The notes: generated by a model from the letters alone, not told the origin. Positions 19,664 to 28,089 are shown, counted from the stretch's first letter. The stretch: 64,000 nucleotides of DNA from Streptomyces lichenis (GCF_023218175.1 NZ_JALPTH010000012.1:1-64000); one strand, 5' to 3'. Numbers and translations: made by a program.

Positions 19664-20884
19664 ATGATCATCCGGCTGATACCGTCCCGGCCCGTGATCC
19701 CTTCCGATACCTCTGCCGCCACCGCTCCCGCGGCCCCTTCGGTGCCCTCGTCCGCCCGGGCGGACGCCTTCCGCCCTCTGCTGCTGGGCGCCGCCGAACC
19801 CGCCGCCGAGGCGGCCCTCGCGGCGCTGCTGGGCTCGGGCCTGGTGCGGGGGGTGCACGACCGCATCGACGAGCAGGTGGCGGAGCTGGTGCGCTGCTCG
19901 GCACCCGGTGAGCGCTGGGACCGGGGACGGCTGGAGCGGGCGGTGGCCGAGGTGTACGGCGGTGCCCCGAGCCGGCGTTACGGGACCTGGGTCTGGTACC
20001 CGTGGACCGGGCGGCTGGTGCACCTGCTGCCGGCCGAGGAGTTCCGGCGGGTCCGTACCGACCGCAACCGCGACAAGATCACCCGGGCCGGGCAGCGGCG
20101 GCTGCTGGGGTGCCGCATCGGGGTGATCGGGCTGTCCGTGGGGAACAGCGCGGCCCTCACCTGCGCCATGGAGGGCGTCGGGGGGTCGTTCCGGCTGGCG
20201 GACTTCGACCGGGTCGGCCTCTCCAACCTCAACCGGCTGCGGGCCGGGGTCCATGATCTCGGCGTGGAGAAGACCGTGCTCTGCGCCCGGCAGATGTACG
20301 AGATCGACCCCTATCTGGACATCGAGATCCACCGCGCCGGGGTGACCGAGGAGACCATCGGGGACTTCTTCGACGGGTCCGGCGCGTCCGGTGTGCCAGG
20401 CGCGGGGCTGGATCTGCTGGTCGAGGAGTGCGACACCCTCTGGGTGAAGGCCGCCGCCCGCGAACACGCCCGCGCCCGGCGGGTGTCGGTGCTGATGGAC
20501 GCCAACGACCGGGGGCTCCTGGACGTCGAGCGCTTCGACCTGGAGCCGGACCGCCCGCTGTTCCACGGCCGGGCGGGCGCGATGACCGCCCGGGAGGTCC
20601 TGGACCTGGATGACCGGGCCGCGCGGGAGCTGCTGCTGCGGATCGTGGACGAGAGCCGGCTCAGCCCGGCCATGACCGACGCGCTGGGGCGGATCGGCCG
20701 GACCCTGTCCAGCTGGCCGCAACTGGCCAGCGGGGTCGCGCTCGGCGGCGCCCTGGTCGCCGACGCCGCCCGGCGCGTACTGCTCGGCGGGCCGGTGCCC
20801 TCCGGGCGGTACTACGTGGACCTGGAGGCCCTGGTCGGCGGCGCGGCCGGAGCCGTACCCAATCCGCAGGGCGCCGCCTCATGA
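19664..20884 (+). CDS. ThiF/E1-like adenylyltransferase (MoeY-like)
   Basis: 406 aa. Residues 1-145 are a poorly conserved N-terminal region (YGTWVWYPWTGRLVHLLP). Residues about 146-330 form the ThiF/MoeB Rossmann domain: GVIGLSVGNSAA (ATP loop), then LADFDRVGLSNLNRL with the conserved Asp, Asn and Arg. Such proteins adenylate the C-terminus of a small protein or peptide. No ubiquitin-like partner is encoded nearby, and no CxxC zinc pair is visible. Start ATG 19664 is uncertain (weak ribosome site). The stop overlaps the GNAT start (ATGA), so the two are coupled. Arrangement resembles mycobacterial MoeY by family; substrate unknown. Confidence 0.8.
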   Translation: MIIRLIPSRPVIPSDTSAATAPAAPSVPSSARADAFRPLLLGAAEPAAEAALAALLGSGLVRGVHDRIDEQVAELVRCSAPGERWDRGRLERAVAEVYGGAPSRRYGTWVWYPWTGRLVHLLPAEEFRRVRTDRNRDKITRAGQRRLLGCRIGVIGLSVGNSAALTCAMEGVGGSFRLADFDRVGLSNLNRLRAGVHDLGVEKTVLCARQMYEIDPYLDIEIHRAGVTEETIGDFFDGSGASGVPGAGLDLLVEECDTLWVKAAAREHARARRVSVLMDANDRGLLDVERFDLEPDRPLFHGRAGAMTAREVLDLDDRAARELLLRIVDESRLSPAMTDALGRIGRTLSSWPQLASGVALGGALVADAARRVLLGGPVPSGRYYVDLEALVGGAAGAVPNPQGAAS

Positions 20885-21486
20885 GCGCTGTCCCCGAACT
20901 GCGCGGCGAGTACCTGTGGTTGCGCGAGCTGAGGCCGGTCGACCTGGCCCCGTTCACCCGGATCCACACCCACCCGGTGCTCACCCGGTACCTGGGTGTC
21001 GACCGGATGGACGAGCGCCAGGCCGAGGAGGCCTTCGCGCGGTGCCTGGCCCAGCCGTACGCCCATCCCCGCCGCCGCCACACCCTCGCCATCTGCGCAC
21101 CGGGCGGTGACACGCTGGTCGGGACCATGGGGCTGCTGGTCGAGGAGTACGGCAGCAACGCCATGCTCACCGGACTGGTGCTGCTGCCCGACGCGCCGGT
21201 GCGGGGGCACGGCCACGAGGCCGGGCGGCTGCTCATGGCGTACGGCTTCGGCCCGCTCGGGCTGCACCGGATCTGGGCCGGGCACCGGGTCGACCACGGC
21301 CGGATGCGCGAGGTCATGCTCGCCGCCGGGCTGCGTCCGGAGGCCACCCTGCGCCAGCTGTTCCACACCCAGGGGCGTTGGCACGACATCTCCACCTACG
21401 CCGCCCTGGCGCCGGAGTGGCGGCTCACGGCCACCCCCGCCGAGCTGCGGATCCTGGACGGGGCCGATCGGCTGGCGGCCGTCTGA
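20881..21486 (+). CDS. GNAT family N-acetyltransferase
   Basis: 201 aa, RimJ/RimL-like acetyltransferase: LWLRELRPVDLAPFTRIHTH at the start, VLLPDAPVRGHGHEAGRLLM as the acetyl-CoA loop, and a final FHTQGRWHDISTYAAL. Translationally coupled to the ThiF gene by a 4-bp ATGA overlap, implying that both act on the same molecule or protein. The acceptor is unknown. Confidence 0.88.
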   Translation: MSAVPELRGEYLWLRELRPVDLAPFTRIHTHPVLTRYLGVDRMDERQAEEAFARCLAQPYAHPRRRHTLAICAPGGDTLVGTMGLLVEEYGSNAMLTGLVLLPDAPVRGHGHEAGRLLMAYGFGPLGLHRIWAGHRVDHGRMREVMLAAGLRPEATLRQLFHTQGRWHDISTYAALAPEWRLTATPAELRILDGADRLAAV

Positions 21487-21548
21487 GGCGGGTGAGGCGG
21501 GTGAGCCTGGCGGGTGCCCGGTCGGCGCCGGGGTCAGCCACCCGCCTC
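21485..21548. terminator. Possible bidirectional terminator between convergent genes
   Basis: Two overlapping copies of GAGGCGGGTG (21485-21494 and 21494-21503) can each pair with CACCCGCCTC at 21539-21548. The loop is long (about 35 bases), so efficiency is uncertain. It lies between the GNAT and MFS 3' ends. Confidence 0.45.
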
Positions 21549-21612
21549 CGGACCCGGCCGATCCCGCCTCGCTCAAGGCGTCCGTGGACGCCCCGGGATT
21601 CCGCGCCGGGGC

Positions 21613-23106
21613 TCACTCCGCGCCGTGGACCCCCTTCCGGCTGTTCACCGGCTCGGGCAGGCAGAACATCAGGGCCCACATCAGGGCGAGGAGGCCGCCG
21701 ACCCACCACAGCACACCGGTGAACGCCTCGCGGTGGGGCGCCGCGTCGGCTGAGCCACCGGTGGCGGCGAAGAACACCAGCGCGGTCAGCGCGGTGCCGA
21801 GGGCGATGCCCAGGTGCATGGCGGTGTTGAACAGGCCCGAGGCGGCCCCGGCCTCCTCGGACGGGACCCCGGCCAGCGACAGGTCGGCGAGCGGACCGCT
21901 GACCATGCCGAGACCGAAGCCGATCAGGACCACCGGAGCCGTCATCGCCACGAGGCTCAGGTCCGCCTGACCTCCGCCGGCCTGGACGGCGTAGGCGACC
22001 ATCGAGGCGAGCGCGACCAGGGCCCCGGCCTGCGGCATCCGGCGGGCGAAGCGTCCACCGCTCCTCGCCGCGATCGTCGCACCGGCCAGCTCGCCCAGGG
22101 AGAGCAGCACGAAGGCCAGGGCCGCGTGGAAGGGGCTCATGCCCAGTCCGCGCTGGAGGTACAGGGTCCAGGTCATGAAGAACAGCCCGCACAGCAGGCC
22201 GTGCACCAGCTGCGCGGCCAGGCCGCCGGAGAACGGCCGGCCCCGGAAGAGCGACAGCGGCACGAGCGGAGCGCCCTGCTGCCTTCCCCGCTGGTGGCGC
22301 AGGAAGACGCCGAGCGTGAGCAAGCCGGTGGCGAGCATGGCGAAGCACCACAGCGGCCAGTGGTGGGCGCGGCCCTCGGTGAGCGGGAAGAGGATCAGGA
22401 CGACGGCCAGCGCCGACAGCAGCATGCCGGTGAGGTCGAGCCGGTCGGCCTTCCGGCCGGTCGACTCGGGGACGAACCTGCGTCCCAGGAGGAGCACGGC
22501 GAGGCCGACGGGCATGTTGACCAGGAAGATCGGCCGCCAGGACAGGCCGAACAGGTCGGCCTCGGTGAGCAGGCCGCCCAGGACCGGGCCCAGCACGTTG
22601 GCGAGCGAGAGGACGGCCCCGTAGAGGCCGAAGGCCTTGCTGCGGGCCTCACCGTCGAAGGTGGCATGGAGGGTGGCCAGGACCTGCGGGATCATCAGGG
22701 CGACCCCGGCGCCCTGGAGCGCGCGGGCCCCGATCAGCACACCCGGTCCGGTGGCCAGACCGCACAGCAGTGAGGCCGTGGTGAACACGGCGGTGCCGAC
22801 GAGGAGGACCCTGCGCCGGCCGTGGAGGTCGCCGAGGCGGCCGCCGGTGATCAGCCCGACGGCGACGGGCAGTGAGTAGCCGGTGGTCAGCCACTGCACC
22901 GCCGCCGGTCCGGCGCCGGTCGACTCCTGGATGGCGGGCAGGGCGGTCAGGATGACCGACTGGTCGAGGATGTCCATCAGCTCGGCGGTCAGCAGCACCA
23001 GAAGGGCGATCCGGGCTGCCAGGGCCGTCTTCGGCCGTCCGGTCGGCGGGTGGTCCGGGCGCTGGGTGGTGTGCTGCGGCTCGTCGCCGAGCGCGGAGGA
23101 GGACAC
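21613..23106 (-). CDS. MFS transporter, DHA2 (EmrB/QacA) type
   Basis: 497 aa, 14 predicted membrane helices. Motif C-like and motif A-like regions are visible: GGRLGDLHGRRRVLL after helix 2 and GYSLPVAVGLITGG; helix 1 holds MDILDQSVILTALPAIQ, a typical drug:H+ antiporter D1 motif. Probably exports a drug-like or endogenous compound. GTG 23106 is supported by AGGAG eight bases upstream. It is divergent from a PadR repressor with palindromes in the shared region, a usual arrangement in which the repressor controls the exporter. Confidence 0.93.
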   Translation of the reverse strand: MSSSALGDEPQHTTQRPDHPPTGRPKTALAARIALLVLLTAELMDILDQSVILTALPAIQESTGAGPAAVQWLTTGYSLPVAVGLITGGRLGDLHGRRRVLLVGTAVFTTASLLCGLATGPGVLIGARALQGAGVALMIPQVLATLHATFDGEARSKAFGLYGAVLSLANVLGPVLGGLLTEADLFGLSWRPIFLVNMPVGLAVLLLGRRFVPESTGRKADRLDLTGMLLSALAVVLILFPLTEGRAHHWPLWCFAMLATGLLTLGVFLRHQRGRQQGAPLVPLSLFRGRPFSGGLAAQLVHGLLCGLFFMTWTLYLQRGLGMSPFHAALAFVLLSLGELAGATIAARSGGRFARRMPQAGALVALASMVAYAVQAGGGQADLSLVAMTAPVVLIGFGLGMVSGPLADLSLAGVPSEEAGAASGLFNTAMHLGIALGTALTALVFFAATGGSADAAPHREAFTGVLWWVGGLLALMWALMFCLPEPVNSRKGVHGAE

Positions 23107-23442
23107 GACGGGGACTCCTGATGTGAGGAATCGGGGAGCCCTGCCGTCGGCGACGCCGGGAACCGACACACGAGACCCGGGGCAGACGGCAGAGCTGCAC
23201 CCGGGAACGAAGACAGAGAACGCGGGGGAGGGTGACGCAACTCAGGCCAGTGCGACGTCCGCCCCCGGACACATGCGACGACTCAGCACGTGGGGAACGC
23301 GGACGGCTACATGGCCTGGTGGATAGGACGTCACCTCGCGACGGGCGGAGAAGGAACAGGAAGTCCGGCCGCTGCTGCCGGGACCTCCGGCGCAGAAGCC
23401 CGGCCACGATATGCCATCCCGGGGCCCCCTCGCACACCGGTT

Positions 23443-23464
23443 TCCGTACGGACTTCCGTACGGA
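23443..23464. promoter_or_regulatory. Paired TCCGTACGGA palindromes
   Basis: TCCGTACGGA occurs at 23443-23452 and again at 23455-23464, a start-to-start distance of 12 bp. Each copy is a perfect inverted repeat. Positioned about 105 bp upstream of padR, in the divergent region, they look like tandem repressor sites. Confidence 0.55.
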
Positions 23465-23485
23465 GGCTTGTTCGGCGACAGTTTC

Positions 23486-23495
23486 CGATATATCG
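23486..23495. promoter_or_regulatory. CGATATATCG palindrome, likely PadR operator
   Basis: A perfect 10-bp palindrome with a TATA-rich core, standing out in GC-rich DNA, 74 bp before the padR start. Sites with a central ATAT step and flanking symmetrical bases are typical of PadR-family operators, so it probably serves autoregulation. Confidence 0.55.
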
Positions 23496-23568
23496 TTGAA
23501 GTGTCGCGAGCGGTTGAAGAGCTTGCGGCCGACGGCCGACCATGGCGATGAGTGAGGGAGTGACGCAG

Positions 23569-24264
23569 ATGCGTTTCCAGGGATTTCCAGGACAGCCGCA
23601 GGACCACGGGCACGAGCGCGGCCATGAGCGCGGGCCGGGCGCCGGCCGGCGGCACGGGCCGTGCGGGCCGGGGCCGCGCGGCTGGGGTGAGGGAGGCGAG
23701 TTCGAGCGGCTGCGCGCCGCGTTCGGACCCTTCGGGCCGGGCTTCGGCGGTGGCCCCTTCGGGGGCGGGCCGTTCGGCGGCGGACCGCCGTTCGGCGGCC
23801 GGGGGCGCGGGGGCGGTCGGGGCCGGGCCCGGCGCGGCGATGTGCGCGCCTCGATCCTGGCGCTGCTCAAGGACCGCCCGATGCACGGGTACGAGATGAT
23901 CCGCGAGATCGCCGAGCGCAGCGGCGGCGCCTGGCGGCCCAGCCCCGGGTCGGTCTACCCGACCCTGCAACTGCTGGAGGACGAGGGGCTGATCGGCAGT
24001 GAGAGCGAGGGCGGCAAGAAGCTCTTCGCGCTCACCGAGGCCGGGCGCGCCGAGGCCGAGGCGGGGCCGGACGCTCCCTGGGAGGAGGCCGGCAAGGGGG
24101 TCGACTGGGAGGCCGTGAACGAGGTGCGGCAGGCCGGGTCCGGGCTGCTGGAGGCGTTCGGGCAGGTCTGGAAGACCGGCAGCGCCGAGCAGCGGGAGAA
24201 GGCCCTCGGTGTCATCAACGAGGCCCGCAAGAAGCTGTATCTGATCCTGGCCGACGAGGACTGA
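23569..24264 (+). CDS. PadR family transcriptional regulator with Gly-rich N-terminus
   Basis: 231 aa. The first about 90 residues are His/Gly/Pro-rich and low complexity (repeats of GGGPFGG). The PadR winged helix covers about 93-175: ASILALLKDRPMHGYEMIRE, PSPGSVYPTLQLLEDEGLI, KKLFALTEAGRAEAE; then a helical C-terminal dimerisation region. ATG 23569 has GAGGGAG upstream; ATG 23542 is also possible. Divergent from the MFS exporter, which it probably represses in the absence of a ligand. Confidence 0.88.
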   Translation: MRFQGFPGQPQDHGHERGHERGPGAGRRHGPCGPGPRGWGEGGEFERLRAAFGPFGPGFGGGPFGGGPFGGGPPFGGRGRGGGRGRARRGDVRASILALLKDRPMHGYEMIREIAERSGGAWRPSPGSVYPTLQLLEDEGLIGSESEGGKKLFALTEAGRAEAEAGPDAPWEEAGKGVDWEAVNEVRQAGSGLLEAFGQVWKTGSAEQREKALGVINEARKKLYLILADED

Positions 24265-24285
24265 GGGGGATCGGTACGGAGAGAG

Positions 24286-24313
24286 GAGCCCGCGGTCGTC
24301 GGCCGCGGGCTCT
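24286..24313 (+). terminator. Terminator after padR
   Basis: GAGCCCGCGG (24286-24295) pairs perfectly with CCGCGGGCTC (24303-24312) around a 7-base loop, followed by TTC. It lies 22 bp beyond the padR stop. Confidence 0.8.
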
Positions 24314-24323
24314 TCGGTCGGTA

Positions 24324-24403
24324 GGTACGTCCCGGGTGGGGCCACGGGCTCCTCGGGTGGTACGTCCCGGTGGGCTGCGGGCTTCTCGGGCGGTACGTCC
24401 CGG
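24324..24403. repeat. Three imperfect tandem repeats of about 34 bp
   Basis: GGTACGTCCCGG occurs at 24324-24335, 24359-24370 and 24392-24403, each inside a longer unit containing CGGGCTCCTCGGG or a variant. Spacing is 35 and 33 bp. No gene uses this DNA; it sits between the padR terminator and the Clp-N gene. Confidence 0.65.
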
Positions 24404-24530
24404 TGGGGTTCTCGGGGTGTCCCTCCTTCCTGAGGATGAGGGCGGCGGGGGCCGGCCCACCTCGCGTGGGACCACCGGTTCAGCCCCGGTGGGGATGAAC
24501 GGGGCGGTGCCCGGATGGTGGGGTGGGAAC

Positions 24531-25109
24531 GTGCAGGCCCTTCCCTATCGATCACCGGCGTCTCCCCATCGATCACCGGCGCCCTGGAGCGCCCCCGGCG
24601 TCTCCGGCCTGGCCCCGTCCGGCGGTTCGGCGGCCGAGGCGTGGCTGGTGCTGGAACCCGCCACCGTGGTCGCCGGTGCCCGCCGCCGGGCGCACCGGGA
24701 GGGCGAGCGCCGGATCGACACGGCCCATCTGCTGCACTCGCTCCTCGAGTCCGACCCCGCCGCCCGCGGCTGCTTCCCGGACGGCGGGGAGCCGGCGCGG
24801 GTGCTCGGCTACCTCGTACAGCGCAGCATCGGCTACGGACTGCGCTGGCAGGGCGTCCCCGAGCGCTCCGCGCTGCCGGCCTCCGCCCTGCCGCCGGAGG
24901 TGCCCGGCTGGTCGCCCGCGGCCGTCGCCGCCATGGAGGCCGCCCGGGATCGGGCGCTGCGACGCGGGGACGATCGGCCGCGCGGGACCGATCTGCTCGC
25001 CGGGCTGGTGGCCGACGGCGGCTCCCGGGCCGCGGAGGTGCTCCGCCGGGCCCGGGTGGACACCGCCGGGCTCACCGCCCGCATCGGCGCCCCGTCTCAC
25101 CAGGTGTGA
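24531..25109 (+). CDS. Clp N-terminal (Clp repeat) domain protein
   Basis: 192 aa. The Clp-N double-repeat is visible from residue about 45: RRRAHREGERRIDTAHLLHS for repeat one and MEAARDRALRRGDDRPRGTD for repeat two, each ending in a LL(x)5-A type helix. Such stand-alone Clp-N proteins lack the ATPase domain and may bind substrates for ClpC. The N-terminal tail contains an in-frame 21-bp duplication (ATCGATCACCGGCG at 24547 and 24568). Start is uncertain: GTG 24531 after GGTGGG, or ATG 24495. Confidence 0.72.
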   Translation: MQALPYRSPASPHRSPAPWSAPGVSGLAPSGGSAAEAWLVLEPATVVAGARRRAHREGERRIDTAHLLHSLLESDPAARGCFPDGGEPARVLGYLVQRSIGYGLRWQGVPERSALPASALPPEVPGWSPAAVAAMEAARDRALRRGDDRPRGTDLLAGLVADGGSRAAEVLRRARVDTAGLTARIGAPSHQV

Positions 25110-25149
25110 CAGGTTTTACGCTGCTGTACGCCGCTGACATGATGACCCG

Positions 25150-26196
25150 ATGCACGCATCCCCTCTCAGGAGAACCGGCCTCGGGCTCGCCCTGGTCTCC
25201 GCCTTCGCCTTCGGCGGATCCGGCGTCGCGGCCAAGCCGCTGATCGAGGCCGGGCTCGACCCGCTGCACGTGGTGTGGCTGCGGGTGACCGGCGCCGCCC
25301 TGGTCATGCTGCCCGTCGCCTGGCGCCATCGCGCGCTGCTGCGCCGCCGGCCGGCCCTGCTCGTGGGGTTCGGCCTGCTCGCCGTGGCCGGGGTGCAGGC
25401 CTGCTACTTCGCCGCGATCTCCCGTATCCCGGTCGGGGTGGCGCTGCTCGTCGAGTATCTGGCGCCGGTGCTGGTGCTCGGCTGGGTGCGGTTCGTGCAG
25501 CGGCGCTCCGTCACCCGGGCCGCCGTGCTCGGCGCGGTCCTCGCGGTCGGCGGCCTCGCCTGTGTGGTGGAGGTCTGGTCGGGGCTGCGCTTCGACCCGC
25601 TCGGTGTGCTGCTCGCGCTGGGCGCGGCCTGCTGCCAGGTCGGCTACTTCGTGCTCAGCGGGCACGGGGGAGAGGGTGGCGAGGAGGACCGGCCGGCCGA
25701 CCCGATGGGGGTGATCGCCTTCGGGCTGCTGATCGGCGCGGTGGTGCTGACGGCCGTCTCCCGGCCGTGGGACATGGACACGGCCGTGCTGGCCGGGCGG
25801 GCGGACATGGGCGGCACCCCGGTGGCGGCCTGGCTGCTGGTCGGCTGGATCGTGCTGATCGCCACGGTGGTCGCGTACCTCACCGGGATCGTCTCGGTGC
25901 GCCGGCTCTCCACCCAGGTGGCGGGCGTGGTGGCCTGCCTGGAGGCGGTGGTGGCCACCGTGCTGGCCTGGGTGCTGCTGCGGGAGCATCTGTCCGCGCC
26001 GCAGGTGGTGGGTGGAGCGGTGGTCCTGGTGGGCGCGTTCATCGCCCAGTCGACCACGCCCAAGGCTCCGGCGGCGCCGGTGTCAGGGGCACCCGCGGCC
26101 GGTCGGAGGTGGCGGAAAAGGCCGGTGCGGGGGAGCGGAACGCCGGATAGGGTGACGATCATGCATTCGACCGTGCTTCCGCCGCCCGCCGCGTAA
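25150..26196 (+). CDS. EamA family (drug/metabolite) transporter
   Basis: 348 aa, ten predicted membrane helices in two EamA repeats: AFAFGGSGVAAKPLIEAGLD at the start and ATVLAWVLLREHLSA near the end of repeat two. Probably an exporter of amino acids or metabolites. After the last helix it carries an unusual basic/proline tail of about 45 residues; the last 11 codons coincide with a possible separate leader peptide (see the entry at 26161). ATG 25150 is the first good start. It is followed after 202 bp by another EamA gene in the same direction. Confidence 0.9.
   Translation: MHASPLRRTGLGLALVSAFAFGGSGVAAKPLIEAGLDPLHVVWLRVTGAALVMLPVAWRHRALLRRRPALLVGFGLLAVAGVQACYFAAISRIPVGVALLVEYLAPVLVLGWVRFVQRRSVTRAAVLGAVLAVGGLACVVEVWSGLRFDPLGVLLALGAACCQVGYFVLSGHGGEGGEEDRPADPMGVIAFGLLIGAVVLTAVSRPWDMDTAVLAGRADMGGTPVAAWLLVGWIVLIATVVAYLTGIVSVRRLSTQVAGVVACLEAVVATVLAWVLLREHLSAPQVVGGAVVLVGAFIAQSTTPKAPAAPVSGAPAAGRRWRKRPVRGSGTPDRVTIMHSTVLPPPAA
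26148..26153 (+). promoter_or_regulatory. -10 box inside the 3' end of the EamA gene
   Basis: TAGGGT, the preferred streptomycete -10 sequence, ends seven bases before ATG 26161, which would make that ATG the transcription start. No clear -35. Candidate promoter for the second EamA gene's transcript. Confidence 0.45.
26161..26196 (+). CDS. Possible 11-codon leader peptide upstream of EamA gene
   Basis: ATG-to-TAA frame encoding MHSTVLPPPAA, in the same frame as, and sharing the stop of, the upstream EamA gene. It would be leaderless, starting right after a TAGGGT -10 box. The three consecutive prolines could stall ribosomes. Its stop codon lies in the loop of a 9-bp hairpin, the layout of a transcription attenuator. 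The simpler reading is that these are only the last codons of the upstream gene. Confidence 0.3.
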   Translation: MHSTVLPPPAA

Positions 26197-26206
26197 CGCG
26201 GGCGGC
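26181..26206 (+). terminator. Hairpin at the end of first EamA gene (terminator or attenuator)
   Basis: GCCGCCCGC (26181-26189) pairs perfectly with GCGGGCGGC (26198-26206) over an 8-base loop that contains the TAA stop. It can act as terminator for the upstream gene or as an attenuator for the downstream exporter. Confidence 0.65.
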
Positions 26207-26398
26207 AGACCCCTCGATCGGCCTTGCCCGGCCGGGGGCGCCTTCTCCTTCGACGGACACCGGGCTCGGGCGTGGACGCTGACGCCACGAGCGGTGCGTC
26301 GCTGCCCGCGTACCCGGCCCGGGGCCTCTTGAGGACTCGGGCCGGCGATCAGCGACCAGCCGCCGTCGTCGTCACCCGGAGAAGTACGGAGAGGTCAC

Positions 26399-27349
26399 GT
26401 GTCGTCCTCCACCCTGCCCACCCCCGCCCCGCCCACCGAGGCGCCGGTCGGGCGGTATCTGCTCTATCTGGTCCTCGCCGGAGTCGCCTGGGGCACCGCC
26501 GGGGCCGCGGCCTCGCTGGTCTTCGCGGCCAGCGACCTCGGGCCCATGGCGCTCTCCTTCTGGCGCTGCGCCGGCGGGCTGGTGCTACTGCTGGCGGCGC
26601 TCCGGCTGCGCGGGCCGCGCCCGGCGGCGCTCGCCGAGCCGCGCCGCCGCCGGGTGCTGCGCATCGCCGTGACGGGGATCGGGCTCACCGTCTTCCAGAG
26701 CGCCTACTTCGCCGCCGTGGACGCCACCGGGCTGGCCGTGGGCACCGTGGTCACCCTGGGCGCGGGCCCGGTGCTCATCGCGTGCGGCGCCCGGCTGCTG
26801 CTGGGCGAACGGCTCGGGCGCGGCGGGATCGCCGCGGTCGCCGGGGCCCTGGCCGGGCTGGCCGTGCTGGTCCTGGGCGGCGACACGGGAACGGTGCGGC
26901 CCACCGGGGTGGCCCTGGCCCTGCTGTCGGCCGCGGCCTACGCGGTGATGACGGTGGGCACCCGCCGACTCGGCCGGGACGGCGGCGGGGACGCGCTGAC
27001 CGGCACCGCCTGGGCGTTCGCGGTCGGCTCGGCCGGGCTGCTGCCGCTCGCCCTGGCCGAGGGGCTCCTCCCGCACGGCACGCACACCCCCGCCGTACTG
27101 GGGCTGCTGCTGTACGTGGCGGCGGTGCCGACCGCCCTGGCCTACGCCCTGTATTTCACCGGCGCCGCCCGGGTCCGCTCGGCCACCGTGTCGGTGATCA
27201 TGCTGCTGGAGCCGGTGAGCGCGGCGGTGCTCGCGGTCACCGTGCTCGACGAGCGACTGACCGCGGCCACGGTGGCCGGGACGGCGCTGCTGCTGTCCGC
27301 GGTGGCGGGGCTGGCGGTCGCCGAGACCCGCGGCCGGGGCCGGGGATGA
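26399..27349 (+). CDS. EamA family transporter (second copy)
   Basis: 316 aa, ten predicted helices in two EamA repeats ([56 protein letters not shown]). Probably exports a metabolite. GTG 26399 has GGAGAGG five bases upstream. Convergent with the flavin protein gene. About 200 bp separate it from the first EamA gene, containing a hairpin and a possible leader peptide that may control it. Confidence 0.92.
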   Translation: MSSSTLPTPAPPTEAPVGRYLLYLVLAGVAWGTAGAAASLVFAASDLGPMALSFWRCAGGLVLLLAALRLRGPRPAALAEPRRRRVLRIAVTGIGLTVFQSAYFAAVDATGLAVGTVVTLGAGPVLIACGARLLLGERLGRGGIAAVAGALAGLAVLVLGGDTGTVRPTGVALALLSAAAYAVMTVGTRRLGRDGGGDALTGTAWAFAVGSAGLLPLALAEGLLPHGTHTPAVLGLLLYVAAVPTALAYALYFTGAARVRSATVSVIMLLEPVSAAVLAVTVLDERLTAATVAGTALLLSAVAGLAVAETRGRGRG

Positions 27350-27368
27350 GCGGGAGCCGGACCGGGGC

Positions 27369-28055
27369 TCAGAGCGCGGAGAGGTACTCCGGCAGGGCCA
27401 CCGCCGGGTCCAGGTCGTCGGCCGGGATCGGCGCGCCGTAGCCGCGGGTGAGCGGGACGACCCCGGTCCAGTACGGCAGCGTCAGGTCCTCCGGCTCGTC
27501 GTTCGGGCCGCCGGTGCGGATCTTCGCCGACACCTCGGCGAGGTCGAGCCGGAGGACGGCGGTCGCCGCCAGCTCCTTGGCGTCGCCCGGGCGGGAGTCG
27601 GCGGCGCGCCCCGGCACCACATGGTCCACCAGGGCGTCCAGCGCCGCGCTCTTCTCCTCCGGGTCGGTGACCTGGTAGGCGATGCCGTGCACCACCACCG
27701 ACCGGTAGTTGATCGAGTGGTGGAACGCCGACCTGGCCAGCACCAGCCCGTCGACATGGGTGACGGTCAGGCAGACCGGCAGCCCCGGGTCGGTCTGCCC
27801 CGCCGCGCGCAGCGGCCGCGAGCCGGTCGAGCCGTGGACGTACAGCCGCTCGCCGACCCGGCCGTAGAGCGTGGGCAGCACCACCGGGGCGCCGTCCCGC
27901 ACGAATCCGAGGTGGCAGACGTAGGCCTCGTCCAGGATCGCGTGCACCACCTCCCGGTCGTACGAGGCCCGCTCCCGTGACCGGGTCGGCACCGTGCGGT
28001 CGGTGGCGGCATAGGGCGCGGTGGCGGGGGCGGCGCCGGTGGTGGCCTGCGACAT
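27369..28055 (-). CDS. Pyridoxamine 5'-phosphate oxidase family protein (FMN-binding split barrel)
   Basis: 228 aa. Split-barrel fold typical of the PNPOx-like group: VCHLGFVRDGAPVVLPTLYG, GERLYVHGSTGSRPLR, VCLTVTHVDGLVLARSAFHHS, then SVVVHGIAYQV. Binds FMN, F420 or heme in relatives; the true substrate is not known. ATG 28055 is preceded by GGAGATGTC. Divergent from a MocR-type regulator with a perfect palindrome between; MocR proteins often control PLP metabolism genes, which fits a vitamin B6-linked role by association. Confidence 0.85.
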   Translation of the reverse strand: MSQATTGAAPATAPYAATDRTVPTRSRERASYDREVVHAILDEAYVCHLGFVRDGAPVVLPTLYGRVGERLYVHGSTGSRPLRAAGQTDPGLPVCLTVTHVDGLVLARSAFHHSINYRSVVVHGIAYQVTDPEEKSAALDALVDHVVPGRAADSRPGDAKELAATAVLRLDLAEVSAKIRTGGPNDEPEDLTLPYWTGVVPLTRGYGAPIPADDLDPAVALPEYLSAL

Positions 28056-28084
28056 GACATCTCCATTGCACTAGTGCATACTAT
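28055..28084 (+). promoter_or_regulatory. Promoter of mocR-type gene (leaderless)
   Basis: TGACAT (28055-28060), 18-bp spacer, TACTAT (28079-28084), with the GTG start at 28090 falling at the predicted transcription start. No ribosome site precedes the GTG. Confidence 0.6.
28067..28078. promoter_or_regulatory. TGCACTAGTGCA palindrome (MocR operator candidate)
   Basis: Perfect 12-bp palindrome in the spacer of the mocR promoter and 11 bp upstream of the divergent flavin protein start. A related half-site GTGCTAG follows at 28090-28096. Position between the -35 and -10 fits autorepression. Confidence 0.65.
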
Positions 28085-28089
28085 GTTTT

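Larger units (their letters stand above)
23107..23568. other. Divergent promoter region between MFS and padR genes (462 bp)
   Basis: No gene is supported here. Notable content is two identical 10-bp palindromes and a third different one, annotated separately, all in the half nearest padR. The rest shows no structure that I can interpret. Confidence 0.5.
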
